Below, piece after piece: positions 1 through 17,856 of a DNA stretch of 64,000 nt. Within the stretch, counting starts at the first letter, position 1; each line of letters begins with the position of its first letter. The notes below the pieces were generated by a model that was given only the letters and a program-made list of their open reading frames with translations, searched no databases and was not told the origin of the DNA. Where the stretch lies: positions 744,001-808,000 of the forward strand of contig CM073197.1 of assembly GCA_037042915.1 (NCBI GenBank). Reading direction: 5' to 3'. The position numbers and the translations under genes were made by a program. The DNA is from Auricularia sp. M13. Taxonomy: Eukaryota; Basidiomycota; Agaricomycetes; Auriculariales; Auriculariaceae.

Positions 1-208
1 AAGCGGTCCACTAATCCTCGCCGCAGCGTAGACACGGATAGCCCACGGCTTCAGTACGCGGATTGTACCACCTCCAGTGCCTGAGGACTGATCTTGCTAT
101 AGAGATGTCCGCGGGAAGCAACGACTGTTTGGCGAGAACGATGAGCACGACGAGTACGTCGCTGTTCTTTTCTATGTTTGACCTTCATTCTAACGATCAT
201 CGTTGAAG

Positions 209-2244
209 CGTCAGGGAAGACAGATATCGTCCCGCCGAGCCGCGTGGCGAAGAACAGTCAGACTGGCTGAGCCGCAAGGATTGGCAGGCCAAGAACCGTC
301 ATGCCGCCGAACAACCCGAACCCACCTCAGAACAGGAGACTTCCACACCCGCTGCCGACGTTTGGGACACCCCGCCGTCGTCGTCTGATGCCCAGCAGAA
401 TTCCTCGCCGACATCGACGTACCAGCCTCCGAAGCGGCGGCTGCCCAAGGAGTTCACGAACACGCCGCTCATACGGCCGCCATCGTTCGACTCCACGGGA
501 CTGCTGACGACCTTCTCCACCCCGCCGCTCATGCCCGGCCTCGCAATGAGCGTCGCCGAAATCCTCGGCGCCGACACCGCGCCGACCGCCATCCAGCAGC
601 TCTCCCTGTCACGGCTTATCCAGCCGCCCTACAGCTCGGAGTCGGACTTCGAGCCGTCCAACCAAGACGACGGAGGGTGGAGTCAGACCTTGCTGGCGAG
701 CGAGACGGGCTCGGGCAAGACGCTCGCGTATATGTTGCCGCTGCTGCACGGCCTGAAGTACACCGAGCTGCACCCGCGCGCCGTCCCTCCCGACTATGAA
801 CACCGAAACTTCCCGATGATGCCGCGCGCGCTGGTCATCGCGCCCACGCACGAGCTCGCGCGCCAGCTCGCCACGGCGGCCAAGAAGCTCAGCCACAACA
901 TCAAGCTGCGCGTGCTGTGCGGCAGCCGCGAGAACAAGCCGTCGTCGGGCGGCGCGGGCTCGCGACTGCGCGATCTCAAGCTGCTTGGGCCGCAAGGTGA
1001 CAGGGTGCGTCTGCCTTGTCGCCGCTCGTGAGACTGTTGGTCCTCATGCTGAACTTGCAGGGTGCGGACGCCGACTCGGAGTTCACGATCACGCGCGAGG
1101 GCGCCGCGGCGCTTGGGCTTGGTGTGACGCCGCACAACAGGCCTATCGACGTCCTGATCGCGACGCCGTCCACTATCCTTGAGCTCGTGCGCGGCAATGG
1201 CTGGGAGCGCCGTGGCGAAGTGCGTTCTTGCTCGACGCTCTTGAACAGCACATTTTGATGATAACTGCTAGATCATACGCGACCCGGCTATCCCACGCGA
1301 TCCCGGCCGTCCTTGGGAGGTCGGTCCGCCGACGATGGGTTTGGACAAGGTCGAGTGGGTCTGTATCGACGAGGCTGATGTGCTGCTCGGTACGCTTTAT
1401 ATTTTCTCTTCCCAGCTCCCGCATTGCTCATAGACTGCTAGATCCCGACTTCCGCGAGCAGACTCTGGGCATTCTGGACGAAGTGGCACGCGCGCGCAGT
1501 CATTTCCTCTCGTCGACGTCTCCCAAGTCCGCTCTGCCGTTCCATCTGCTGCTCAACAGCGCGACCATCCCAGGCCTGCTGAGCGCGACGATCGACGAGC
1601 GCTGGCCGGCGATGCAGCGGCTCGCGTCGCCGGGCGTGCACCGGCTCCCGTCGGGGATGAAGACGGAGCACGTGTCGGCGTCGGGCAACCGGATGGCGGA
1701 CGTTGCGGCGCGCATCAAGAGCATCTGGGCGGACGAAGGCCGGCGCGCCGTACAGTCCGCCGCGGACCGCGAGCGCGCAAACTTCGGCCTGCGCGTGCTG
1801 GGCGGCGGCGCGCGCAGCAAGGTGCTGGTGTTCGTCAACCGCGGCAGCAAGGCGGCCGAGCTGAGCGACTATCTCAACGCCAAGGGCATCGCGAACGTCG
1901 CGCTCACCGGGACGCATGGCCGCGCGCACGGGTCCAATCGCCATCTGGCGGCGTTCCTCAACCCCAGCAGCAACACGGCCCATAAGCCGAAACCCATGGA
2001 CAACCCGGAGGAGGACGATGGGAAGGACGTGCTGGTGACGACGTCGCTCCTCTCGCGCGGGCTGGACTTCTCGCCCGAGGTGCGGCACGTACTCATCGTC
2101 GACGAACCGCGCAACGTCGTCGATTTGTTGCATCGTGCGGGGCGGAGTGCTAGGGCCGGTAGGACAGGTACCGTCACCGTGTTTGGCAAGGGCGCAAAGG
2201 GTGCAAAGGAAGTCGGTAAAGCTGTCCGAGGCCTAGAGGCCTGA
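209..2244 (+). CDS. MRH4: Mitochondrial-type DEAD-box RNA helicase, MRH4-like (5' end unresolved)
   Basis: ATP-dependent RNA helicase; yeast Mrh4 acts in mitochondrial large-subunit ribosome assembly. Exons are about 209-1004, 1061-1219, 1272-1389 and 1442-2244, joined at GTGCGT/GTACGC donors. In order one sees a Q-motif region (PTAIQQLSL), motif I ASETGSGKT, PTHELARQLA, TPSTILEL, the DEAD box itself (CIDEADVLLG), SAT (LNSATI), LVFVNRG, TSLLSRGLDF and motif VI HRAGRSARAGRTG, so the helicase core is complete. The frame is open from about 209 through a low-complexity Pro/Ser leader, but no in-frame ATG occurs before 531 and the frame is stopped at 204. A short upstream exon (for example from ATG 105 using donor GTACGT at 154) or a start outside the window is therefore needed. 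Mitochondrial location is inferred from the MRH4 family; the presequence is not seen. Confidence 0.82.
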
Positions 2245-3310
2245 CCTGCTTACCTTGTAAATTAAGTATTCAACAGTTGGATAATGCACCCCGTTCACTC
2301 GTCTAGCAGGCCATGTATCGCACGCTGCTCGGGCATCAGACAGTAAGTACAATATAAGTAAGCCACAGGCCTCAAGTTGAATATCTCTGGAGCAGCTGAT
2401 TGCGCAGAACCGGTTGCTGGCTTTCTCTCGGCGCATTCCCCCAGCGCGGACCGCGCTGCGCTGCTAAGACAGGCTGGTCTGTGTAACATGAACAATGCCA
2501 GCATCGTCTGCATCTCACTTTTGCGCACAGTGCTTCCTTGTATCTCACCTGCAATCTCTGGAGACCCTCCTTGACGAAAGAGACAGAGATTATGGGCCAG
2601 GACTATACTTGTCACCGGTTCTGCGGGAGAACTTCAATTTCTCGTGATTTTTTGTCAAGTGTCACGGTGTATATGCCAAAACGTCTGCTGTTCGAATCGA
2701 ATACAAAATGCTATCCGGCGAGTGCTCTCCCCTCCCTCCGAGTCTCCTCTGTGACATTCAGGAAACGGTTCACCCGCATGAAAGCTGTCGCACGCGCTGC
2801 AGCGGGTCGCGGGGCACCTGCCTCGCGAAGTGGACGGCTCTCTTCAGAGGCGGTCTACTGGGCTTTGCGAGTATGCTTCCCATACCATGGAGACTGCGAT
2901 CAGCAAAGCCTGAGACGCGTGAATGAAAACTTTTGTCCGATCTTGTGACGCTTGTGAACCGAGCCTGGGGACAGCAAAGAATACGATCGGCATCGTGGCA
3001 GTACTAGTGTACTATCCACAGAACAGGCGACGTATGTCGCAGTCCCGAGAGGTCTTCCGTCCACAATCACCATTCGACCGACGCTGCATTCTGCGCCACC
3101 ACAACAGAAGATCAGGTATCAGCACTTGTATACACATACACTCAGCGTAACAGTAAGACATCGATATTCGAAAGAAAGTAGAGAAGAGAAGAGCGGACAG
3201 GGGCGTTCGTCCGATCAACGTCTGCAAAAACTACAGGACGAAGCGAATTAGCACCCGCGACCACTCTCCCATCTCAATTTCAGGACCGCACGCACCGGCG
3301 CGCGTTCCAA
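2245..3310. other. Convergent intergenic region, no gene recognised
   Basis: This stretch separates the 3' ends of the MRH4-like gene (+) and LUC7 (-). It is less GC-rich than the flanking exons and holds only short open frames without recognisable domains, so it probably contains the two 3' UTRs and terminators. Confidence 0.5.
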
Positions 3311-4844
3311 TCAGTACCGCGACCCCCGTCGCGGGCTGCGCGACCGCTCGCGATCCCGGTCGCCTCTCCGCCTATCCCTGCACAGAGCTCAGCACCCAAG
3401 CAAGCCACCGTTGAGTATAAAACAAAACAAAGAAACTCACGAATCATGCCGACTCGAATACCCCCTATCCCGTTCCCTGTCCCTATCACGATCCCCACGG
3501 TCGCGATCCCTGTCGCGGTCTCCACGGTCGCGGTCGCCGCGGTCGCGGTCGTACCCGCGGTCACCGCGCGACTCGCGTCCCTCGCGCGGTCCCGTGGGCG
3601 CGGACGGCGGGCCCATGGACATCGTGGACACCCCAGCGGGCGGGCCCAGCGGCGCCGTCTTGCGCGCCGCGCGGTCCTCGGCGAACTTTTTGAGCAGGTT
3701 GCGCAGCTCGTGGTAGCCGAGGTGCATCTGCGCCGTGTCAGCGTGTTATTTGCGGTAAGCTAAAAGGACGGTGGGAGGAAAAACACGGAGGACGTGAGAT
3801 ATGAAAAGGATCGGCAAATGCAGTATGGAGAAAAGAAAAGCAGGCAATTGCTGAAGGCCGCAGGAAAGTATAGTGCGGTGAGCAGCGCGCAGCCGCACGG
3901 CTCGTGAAGCAATGCGTGTCCAACGCCTTCAATCAGGTGCCTAGTCTTGCTCTGCGCAGAAATTTCGCAAAAGAAAACGAAATATGAAGGAGTGAAAATA
4001 GAACGCAGGAAACGCACCTTTCCGCCGAAATGGTCCGCCAACCGGCGATCGGAGTCGAGCACGGAAAGGTAGGCGCCGCAAACGTCGCATACGCGCAGCT
4101 TCTGGTGGCCAGATGCGCCGGAGGTCTCGGTGAGCTGCTGCAGCTCGCGCTCCTTCTCGCTCTTCTCGGCCTTGAGGGCCTCGACGGCGGACATCTCCTG
4201 CATGCTCTCCTCGACCTTGCCCTGCTCGCCGAGCGTCTCGATCTTCTCCATGCCGCCCTGAATGGCGAGCTCGATTTCGCCAATTTCGCGCATGAGGTTG
4301 GTCGTTTTGGCGTTCTCCTCGGGTGTCTTTTCCAACCTGGAATACAAATCAAGGTGAACAACTGCAATGCAGCAAACTGGCGCTAAAAACGCGCACCTGC
4401 GGTGTGCGGCGCGAATGCGCCTGTCGCACTCGTCGACGAAGGCAAAGATGTTCTGCTCGTATTCGTTCTGAATCTTGGCAAATATGGGGTCGTTCGGGTT
4501 CTTCTCCTTCGCGGCCAGGTACTCGGTGCGCAGGCGCTCCGTGTGGCTCTTGGGACATGCGCCCAGGTCCATTTTCGTGTTCGTGAACAGAATGTGCGGG
4601 CAGGTCCCGCACAGGAAGTTGCGACATGTGCGCTCGTCTTCCCAGCCAAAGTTGGCGACTGCGAGGCCCATGGCTTCGGGGCCCATCATTTGCTGCAATA
4701 CGGCGAGCAAGCGGTCGGCCGGGAACCGAAGGGAGCACGGAGAACAGATCGGATACGAGTCGTTAGCAAGCTGCAACGCGCGCGGTAGAAGGAGCAAGGG
4801 CCTACCTCGAGCAGCTTGCGCTGCATTTCTGCTAACCGGCCCAT
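3311..4844 (-). CDS. LUC7: U1 snRNP-associated protein LUC7
   Basis: Component of or associate of U1 snRNP that helps 5' splice-site choice in the nucleus. Five exons (4844-4806, 4692-4397, 4336-4018, 3727-3441, 3377-3311) join in frame to 335 residues. The protein starts MGRLAEMQRKLLE-QMMGPEAMG, followed by the first zinc finger (CRNFLCGTCPH...CPKSH), a long helical segment (LEKTPEENAKTT...), and the second zinc finger (CDVCGAYLSVLDSDRRLADHFGGKMHLGYHELR). It ends in an Arg/Asp/Ser-rich RS-like tail coded by a GC-rich tandem repeat, closing RSRSPRRGSRY. All junctions are GT-AG. A decayed copy of the promoter, exon 1, intron 1 and the start of exon 2 lies at about 27,500-27,765. Confidence 0.95.
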
Positions 4845-5120
4845 GGCTGCTGCAGACGATGTTGGACGCGGAGCGAGAGCCGTTTCGGCTTCCTCCGGCG
4901 CGCATCCGCGTCGTCTGCTTGACTCAATTGCCTACTTGCTTATTATTCAATCATACTCTTCGTGTCTCTATTCGACGTCGATGCACACAGGGAATACGCA
5001 TTGTTCGGAGGAGCAGAAAGAGTCATTAAACAGCAGGAAGGCATCGAGGTCATGTACATCGTCAACGGAAGCGAGGGGCAGCGGCAAATGCGAGGATGCG
5101 ACGAGTCTTGTACTCGTTAA

Positions 5121-6237
5121 CTAGTTGTTGAACTTGCGATTCTCGTTCGGGCCAAAGAGGTCGACACGGATCTCGGGCAGCATCTGCAAAAACGAGAGCG
5201 AGCGAGGGTCAAAGGCCAAGAGCAAAGACGAAGAGAGCAACGAACCCTGTCCTCCAACAGACGCATGCGCTCGTCCAGCGTGTTGTCGATCGTGATCCTG
5301 CCAGAGCCCGCGACGAGTTTGACGCCGCCAGAGCTGCAGCACACATGAATTCCCCGTACACAGCAAGATGAAATAAAGCACAGAAACGTACCCATCAGCA
5401 GGCAGCCCGCCCTGCACATCGACCTCGACCGCCTGTCCACTGAGCTCCTTATAGTCCTCCGCGGCGCGTGTCGCGGCCTCCTGCACAGCTTTGACATCGG
5501 CGTCGCGCGCAATGACCGTCGCGGTGGGTTCCATGAGCTGCAGCAGGCCCTGCAGCACGAGGCCGCGCAACAGCTCGGCGTAGCGCGCGCGGTCGGCGGC
5601 GATGCTCGCCAGCTGCGCGCGCGCGGCGTCGAAGAGGTCGGCCAGGTGCTGCTCGCGCGCCTGCAGCAGCTTCAAGCGCGACTTGTTCGTCTGCGTCGAC
5701 TGTGCGATGCGCACGGCGACCTCCGCCTGCTTGCGCTTCTTCTCGTACAGCGCGTCGATGGCCGACGTCTCGGACTTGACCAGCTTCGCCTTTTCGATCG
5801 CGAACTCTGCATTGCGGGTCAGAGTATTGAGGGGTGAGCAGCTGCAACGCACCCTCGTCAGCCTTGACCCGGATTTCCCGCGCCTTCTCCAATGCCTCTT
5901 GCTTGATGAACGTCACCTGAAATGCAAGGCGGTATGAGCTGTCTGAGGAGAGCCCAGCAGGAGATAGAGAGTGGTTCCAAGTGGCAGCTCGTGCAATACC
6001 AGGGAGTAGCTACCATAGCAAGGCAGTGGTCGCGGTGACAGGTCAACCGAACAGTAGGGCACGAAGCGGCTCAGCAGCCCATGGTATTCCAAGCGCAAGA
6101 CACGTATAATGTGAACGAGCACCGTGCCGAGCAGCACCGTTCGTCACAAGTGGCTGGGATTCTGGCTTGAGCAAGCCCGTACTGACCATCTTGTTCATCT
6201 CGTTCGCAACCTCATCGTCGTTCATGGGACGTGCCAT
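5121..6237 (-). CDS. VMA4: V-type proton ATPase subunit E
   Basis: Peripheral-stalk subunit E of the vacuolar H+-ATPase, linking the catalytic V1 sector to the membrane sector. Exons 6237-6187, 5916-5853, 5806-5392, 5333-5246 and 5183-5121 total exactly 226 codons plus stop, the usual family length. The N-terminus MARPMNDDEVANEMNKM continues as VTFIKQEALEKAREI and a long helix, as in other E subunits. The C-terminal domain shows GGVKLVAGSGRITIDNTLDERM and ends LPEIRVDLFGPNENRKFNN. It is transcribed in the same direction as LUC7 (about 275 bp downstream) and SMC3 (about 230 bp upstream). Confidence 0.96.
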
Positions 6238-6469
6238 CGTGCAGCTCTACAGTCTAGTGTCGAGTTCGGAGCGGTGAGGTCGTCGAGGATGGCAACGACA
6301 AGCGGTAATGGGCAAACACGAGTAAACATACTACGTTCAGCGGCTGTGACAGCGTACAAACCGGACAGCAGAGATAGATTCTCAGAGCACAAGAAATACA
6401 TTAGGACCGAAGAACAATACACTGATGCTACAACAATAAATGCATCGGAGATCGCAAACACCACACACT

Positions 6470-11383
<4,914 letters not shown>

Positions 11384-11465
11384 CGTGGCTGGCTGTATGC
11401 GCCGCGGCGACGCGTGCGTGTGGCGGGTCACAAGCCTGAAACGCGTTCGCACTCCGCCGACCACG
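11384..11465. promoter_or_regulatory. Bidirectional promoter SMC3/RIX7
   Basis: Only 82 bp separate the start codons of SMC3 (-) and RIX7 (+), so both 5' UTRs and promoters must share or overlap this interval. No TATA box is evident. Confidence 0.6.
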
Positions 11466-13915
<2,450 letters not shown>

Positions 13916-14194
13916 TCTCAGCCTCTGCGCGAGTCGAGGTCAATGCATCAGATGCGCTTTCAAGGCCCTCACGTCTCTCTTGTCGACCGAGTTCTATCCA
14001 TAGACAGTGAAGGAACCAGTCGGTGACACTCCTGCTTGGGAGGCCATGATCCCAGGCCGCTGGCGCGCACTGCAGCTTTCAGTTGGAGGTCGGACGCGAT
14101 TGCAAGTCAATCGTCTAAGTATACTACTCATACAACCCCTAAGGTATATATACACACTGCTACTTACAATCCCAAGACGAGGCAAGATGGTGTG

Positions 14195-15152
14195 TTATGT
14201 TGCGCCTTTGGGCAGCTTGACGTGGAAGATGCACTGCGGCAGGTTGTGGATTTCGGCGGTGACAGTCCCTTGCAAACCCATGCGCGCGAGGGCACCACGG
14301 ATGAGGCCTGTTGACCATGCGACGTACTGCAAACGTGTGTGAGTAATGGTTGGAGAAAACAGAGACAGAAGTGTAGCATGCGGCCAGCTTGCGAGCAAAG
14401 CAGAGCAGACAGCAGACCGCGTGAAGCGTCTGCACACGAACTATTCTCTACTGTTTCTGAGCGCAGAGTATTCACAGTAGACGCGATAGGAAAGAAGACA
14501 ACATGTAGGCTCTTGATAGTAAGGCCAGAACGTACCATTTTTGCGCGTTTTAACGCTTCCTGCGGGCCATTGTGCGAAGATATACGTGCAATGGGACGGA
14601 AGTTGTTGTCCTGAAGCACATACACACCCTGATATTGCACCGGATGAGAATACATAATGTGAACACGAGGGAGGAAAGCATACGCGGTGATTTGTGCGCA
14701 GGTTGTCTATCTGCTTTGCCCACGCCGCCGTCCAGACGTCCTTGCAAATAAACTTGACAATATCCAGCGTATCCTGGAAGCGCGCACGGTCTCTTGCAAG
14801 CCTGCTACGCGTCAGCGCCGGCAGTCACGTTCGCGGCGCGTGCGCACCGTTCCACCAGGTTTGCGCCGACGTGCGCGCCGACAGCCTCGAGGCGTAACCG
14901 CAAGGCTTCGTCCGCTTCGTCGCTCGCGGCAGCGGCAGTCTGCTTCTTGACGGGCGCGAGGAGGCCGGCGGCGCGCATCTCGGCCTCGGTCTTGCTGGCG
15001 CGGGCGCCCGCGACGGCGGCAGAGTCCGAGAGAGTAGGCACGAGCTCGATAAGCAGATAGTCGAGCAGCGTGCCGTCGGCCAGCCTCGCGGGCGGGTCGG
15101 CCAGCGGCGAGAGCGTGGGCAGCAGCGAGGCGGTCGACGTGGACGGGTTCAT
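14195..15152 (-). CDS. TRS33: TRAPP complex subunit TRAPPC6/Trs33
   Basis: Small core subunit of the TRAPP tethering complexes that act on Rab GTPases in ER-Golgi and Golgi traffic. Exons 15152-14848, 14801-14684, 14628-14536 and 14326-14195 join to 215 residues. Recognisable stretches are [60 protein letters not shown] and [19 protein letters not shown], in the family order. The gene is head to head with mL38 (54 bp between start codons). A decayed partial copy of exons 1-2 lies at 17,458-17,790. Confidence 0.93.
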
Positions 15153-15206
15153 GCTCAGGTTTCGTGGGTCGGACCTCGAAACGCGTCCTGCTCCTCGTAT
15201 TTTCGC
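15153..15206. promoter_or_regulatory. Bidirectional promoter TRAPPC6/mL38
   Basis: Fifty-four bases separate the two divergent start codons. The TRAPPC6-proximal part is partly repeated just upstream of the aminopeptidase gene, beside the decayed TRAPPC6 copy. Confidence 0.55.
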
Positions 15207-17099
15207 ATGCTGCCGCGCACGGCCGCCTCGCTGCTGCGCCGGGCAGCGTCGACCAAGGTCCCGCGGCTGCCGTCGCCGCTGTCGGAGCCGCCGCCGCCGC
15301 GCGAGGTTCTTGCAGCCAAAACGCCCCGCATCGGCGCGCGCACAACGCTCACCCAGCCTGTGCCAGTCCGTTTATCAGCGAACCCGGACGAGCCGCCCCG
15401 CAAGACTTTTGCGACACCCTGGCGCGATGCCTGGCGCATACAGCACCACCGGCTCGTTCGATGGCGGGACGCCAAGCTGAAATGGCGAGCACAGTTGCGG
15501 AAAGCAGGCAAACTCAAGCCTCGCATGCCCAAAGTCCGCACTGCCAGGACGCCTATAGTCAAGCACAAATACCGCCAGTTCAAGCCCAGCAGAATCTACG
15601 CGCATAGCCCTGCTGGTCGCCCACTGAGAACGCCGACAAAATTGCTCATCTACCCGGACGGTACGGTCAGGCGAAAATACGGCGCAGCACTGCCCAAGAA
15701 GGTATTTGCGAGCATCGAGAAACCGCGGACAGCCAAGGACTTCAAGAGGGCCTTTCCTGAGGGGCGTCTCAAGGTGTACGACCGTGCTTTAGAGCTCATC
15801 GAGGAGGACTCGGCGAACCTCAAGCGCGAGGTCCAGGGCCTCCGAGAACAACTCAAGAAACCTAATCTTACTCCCGAGGAAAAGAGCAAAATCGAGGACA
15901 AGATCAACATTATCGAAATTCAGTCTACAATCAACCTCCCTCGGCCGCGGTGGGAGGTCAAGCATGGTTTCTGTAGGCCATGTATACGTGCAGATTCTTC
16001 TCCGACTGACCATTGCCAGACGATTTCACGCAACCTGTCCATCGGCACCTCGTCGAAGAAAAATGGCGTAAGCAGGGACGGCTGGACCTGCTCATGGAGC
16101 GCGTTTACCAGATGGGCGTCGTGCCGGACCTGTTGCCTGCCTTCCATCCCAACATCGACCTACGCGTCGCATTCCCCATGCGTCCACCGTATAGCAAGCG
16201 GATGCGCGAAATTGTCGAGCAGCGCGGCCCCCGCTACGCGGAGATGGAGCCTGGGCGGCACCTCCTGCCCAACCAGACGCTGGCGCCGCCCCACCTGCGC
16301 GCGCGCGCGTTCCACGTCGACGAGCGGCTGTACACTCTCGTCATGGTCGACCCAGACGTGCCTGACATTGAGCGCGCGACGTATCAGTCCTTCGCGCACT
16401 GGATCGTGCCGAACATCCCGCTCAGCATCCACTCGCCGTTCCCGCTGCGCCTGAACGACTACAAGCACCAGCTGCCGTACGTCCCGCCGCACCCGCAGGA
16501 GGGCACGCCGTACCACCGCTACACCATCTTCCTCCTGCGCCAGGCGCACCCGCGCAAGCCGCTCGCGATGCCGCTGCCCCCGAGCTTCCAGCGGCTGGGC
16601 TTCGACCTGCGCGCGTTCTGCGCGGAGCACGGGCTGATGTACCCCTCGGCGCCGACGTCGCCCGTCGAGTACCCGGAGCTGCCGCCCGACGTCGTCCCCG
16701 GCGATCCGCGCTGGATTGGGCGCGCGGACCCGAACACCGTCGAGGGCGGTATCCCCGGCGGCATCCGCGCGGGCGGCATCGCCGGCCTCCCCGGCCCCAT
16801 GGGCGGGCGCGAGGCGCGCGGCGGCGTGCCCAAGGGCGTCCGGCAGACCGCCGGCATCAGCGGGCGCAGCGGCGGCCGCGGTAAGAGCGACGAGGTCGGC
16901 GGAGGTGTGTTCATGTGGCGCGAGGTGTGGTCCGAGGACGTCAGCACCATCTATCGCGATATTCTGAGTGCGTGAATTCTTTATTTCGTTCGTTTCGCCC
17001 CCCTGACATCGCGCTGCAGAGGTGCCGGAACCCAAGTATGCGCGGCCGCAGAAGGGCGACCGGCTGGCGGAGGCCAAGCTCGCCAGCAAGTACTTCTAG
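15207..17099 (+). CDS. MRPL35: Mitochondrial large-subunit ribosomal protein mL38 (MRPL35 family)
   Basis: Mitoribosomal protein with a phosphatidylethanolamine-binding-protein-like fold. Exons 15207-15966, 16020-16967 and 17020-17099 join to 595 residues. An Arg/Ala-rich N-terminus (MLPRTAASLLRRAASTK) fits a mitochondrial presequence. A basic region and a coiled segment (LIEEDSANLKREVQGLREQL) follow. The PEBP-like core shows LYTLVMVDPDVPDIERATYQ, FAHWIVPNIPLS and YHRYTIFLLRQ. A Gly-rich insert near residues 490-545 makes the protein long for the family. The last exon codes the conserved-looking end VPEPKYARPQKGDRLAEAKL. Confidence 0.9.
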
Positions 17100-17457
17100 G
17101 ATTCCTCATAATACAGATGGCTTTGAGGTCCGCATTTGCAGGTCTGCAAGTCTCCTTGTCCATTCTACAACAGCTAGGATTCCCACCGTTGTTGTCGAGG
17201 ACTAGCTTCCAGGCAGAGATTCCACAGGCCTTGGCGCTGAGTCCCACGTTATCAGCTTACCCATGGGCCGCTCCGGGCACCCTGGAATAGTGTTGCCACT
17301 GTTAACCCTCGGAAGTCTGGAAACCCTCTGGAATTCCGGAATGCTACAGTCGAAAGTGGCGGGTAATTCATATTGTATCGGACGATGTGCGACGTATGTA
17401 CAAGCAATGACGCTGCGTGCGACATGCTGCCAGGCGCGAAAGGAATCATGCAAACGT
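17100..17457. other. Intergenic stretch downstream of mL38
   Basis: This holds the presumed 3' UTR of mL38. A nine-base match to TRAPPC6 exon 3 was seen on the minus strand, too short to claim that the neighbouring copy extends here. Confidence 0.4.
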
Positions 17458-17790
17458 ACGCGGTGATTTGTGCGCAGGTTGTCTATTTGCTTTGCCCGCG
17501 CTGTTGTCCAGACGTCCTTGCAGATGAACTGGACGACATCCAGCGCGCCGTGGAATTTTACACAGTCTCTGGCCAACCTGATACGCGTCAGCGCGTTGTT
17601 AAGAGCGAGGAATCGCGGTTGCCCACTGCTTCACCAGAATCGCGCCTACACACGCACCAACGGCCTCGAGACGCAGCCGCAGCGCCTCATCCGCCTCGTC
17701 GCTAGCAGCAGCGGCGGCGGCAGTCCACTTCTTAACGGGCGCGAGCAGGTTGGCAGCGCGCATCGAGGCGGTCGACGCGGACGGGTTCAT
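17458..17790 (-). pseudogene. Decayed partial copy of TRAPPC6 (exons 1-2)
   Basis: The minus strand starts MNPSASTAS, like the intact gene's MNPSTSTAS, then jumps to MRAANLLAPVKKWTAAAA and [19 protein letters not shown]. The 49 codons that lie between these blocks in TRAPPC6 are missing (147 bp, intact positions 14,979-15,125). The splice region after exon 1 and the equivalent of exon 2 ([26 protein letters not shown] region) follow, but exons 3 and 4 are absent. Because the intron is still recognisable, the copy arose by DNA duplication and not by reverse transcription. The reading frame closes soon after exon 1, so no functional TRAPP subunit is expected. It is in the same orientation as the original and head to head with the aminopeptidase gene. 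Confidence 0.85.
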
Positions 17791-17856
17791 GCTCAGGCTC
17801 AGGCTGTGATCGGACTTTCGTGCCGGCGCTGCTCAACTCTCGCTCATCCTCCCGCC

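Noticed and set aside
17100-17260. Extension of the TRAPPC6 copy to exon 3 (short LVLDNN match on the minus strand)
   Set aside because: Only nine consecutive bases match and the surroundings do not align.
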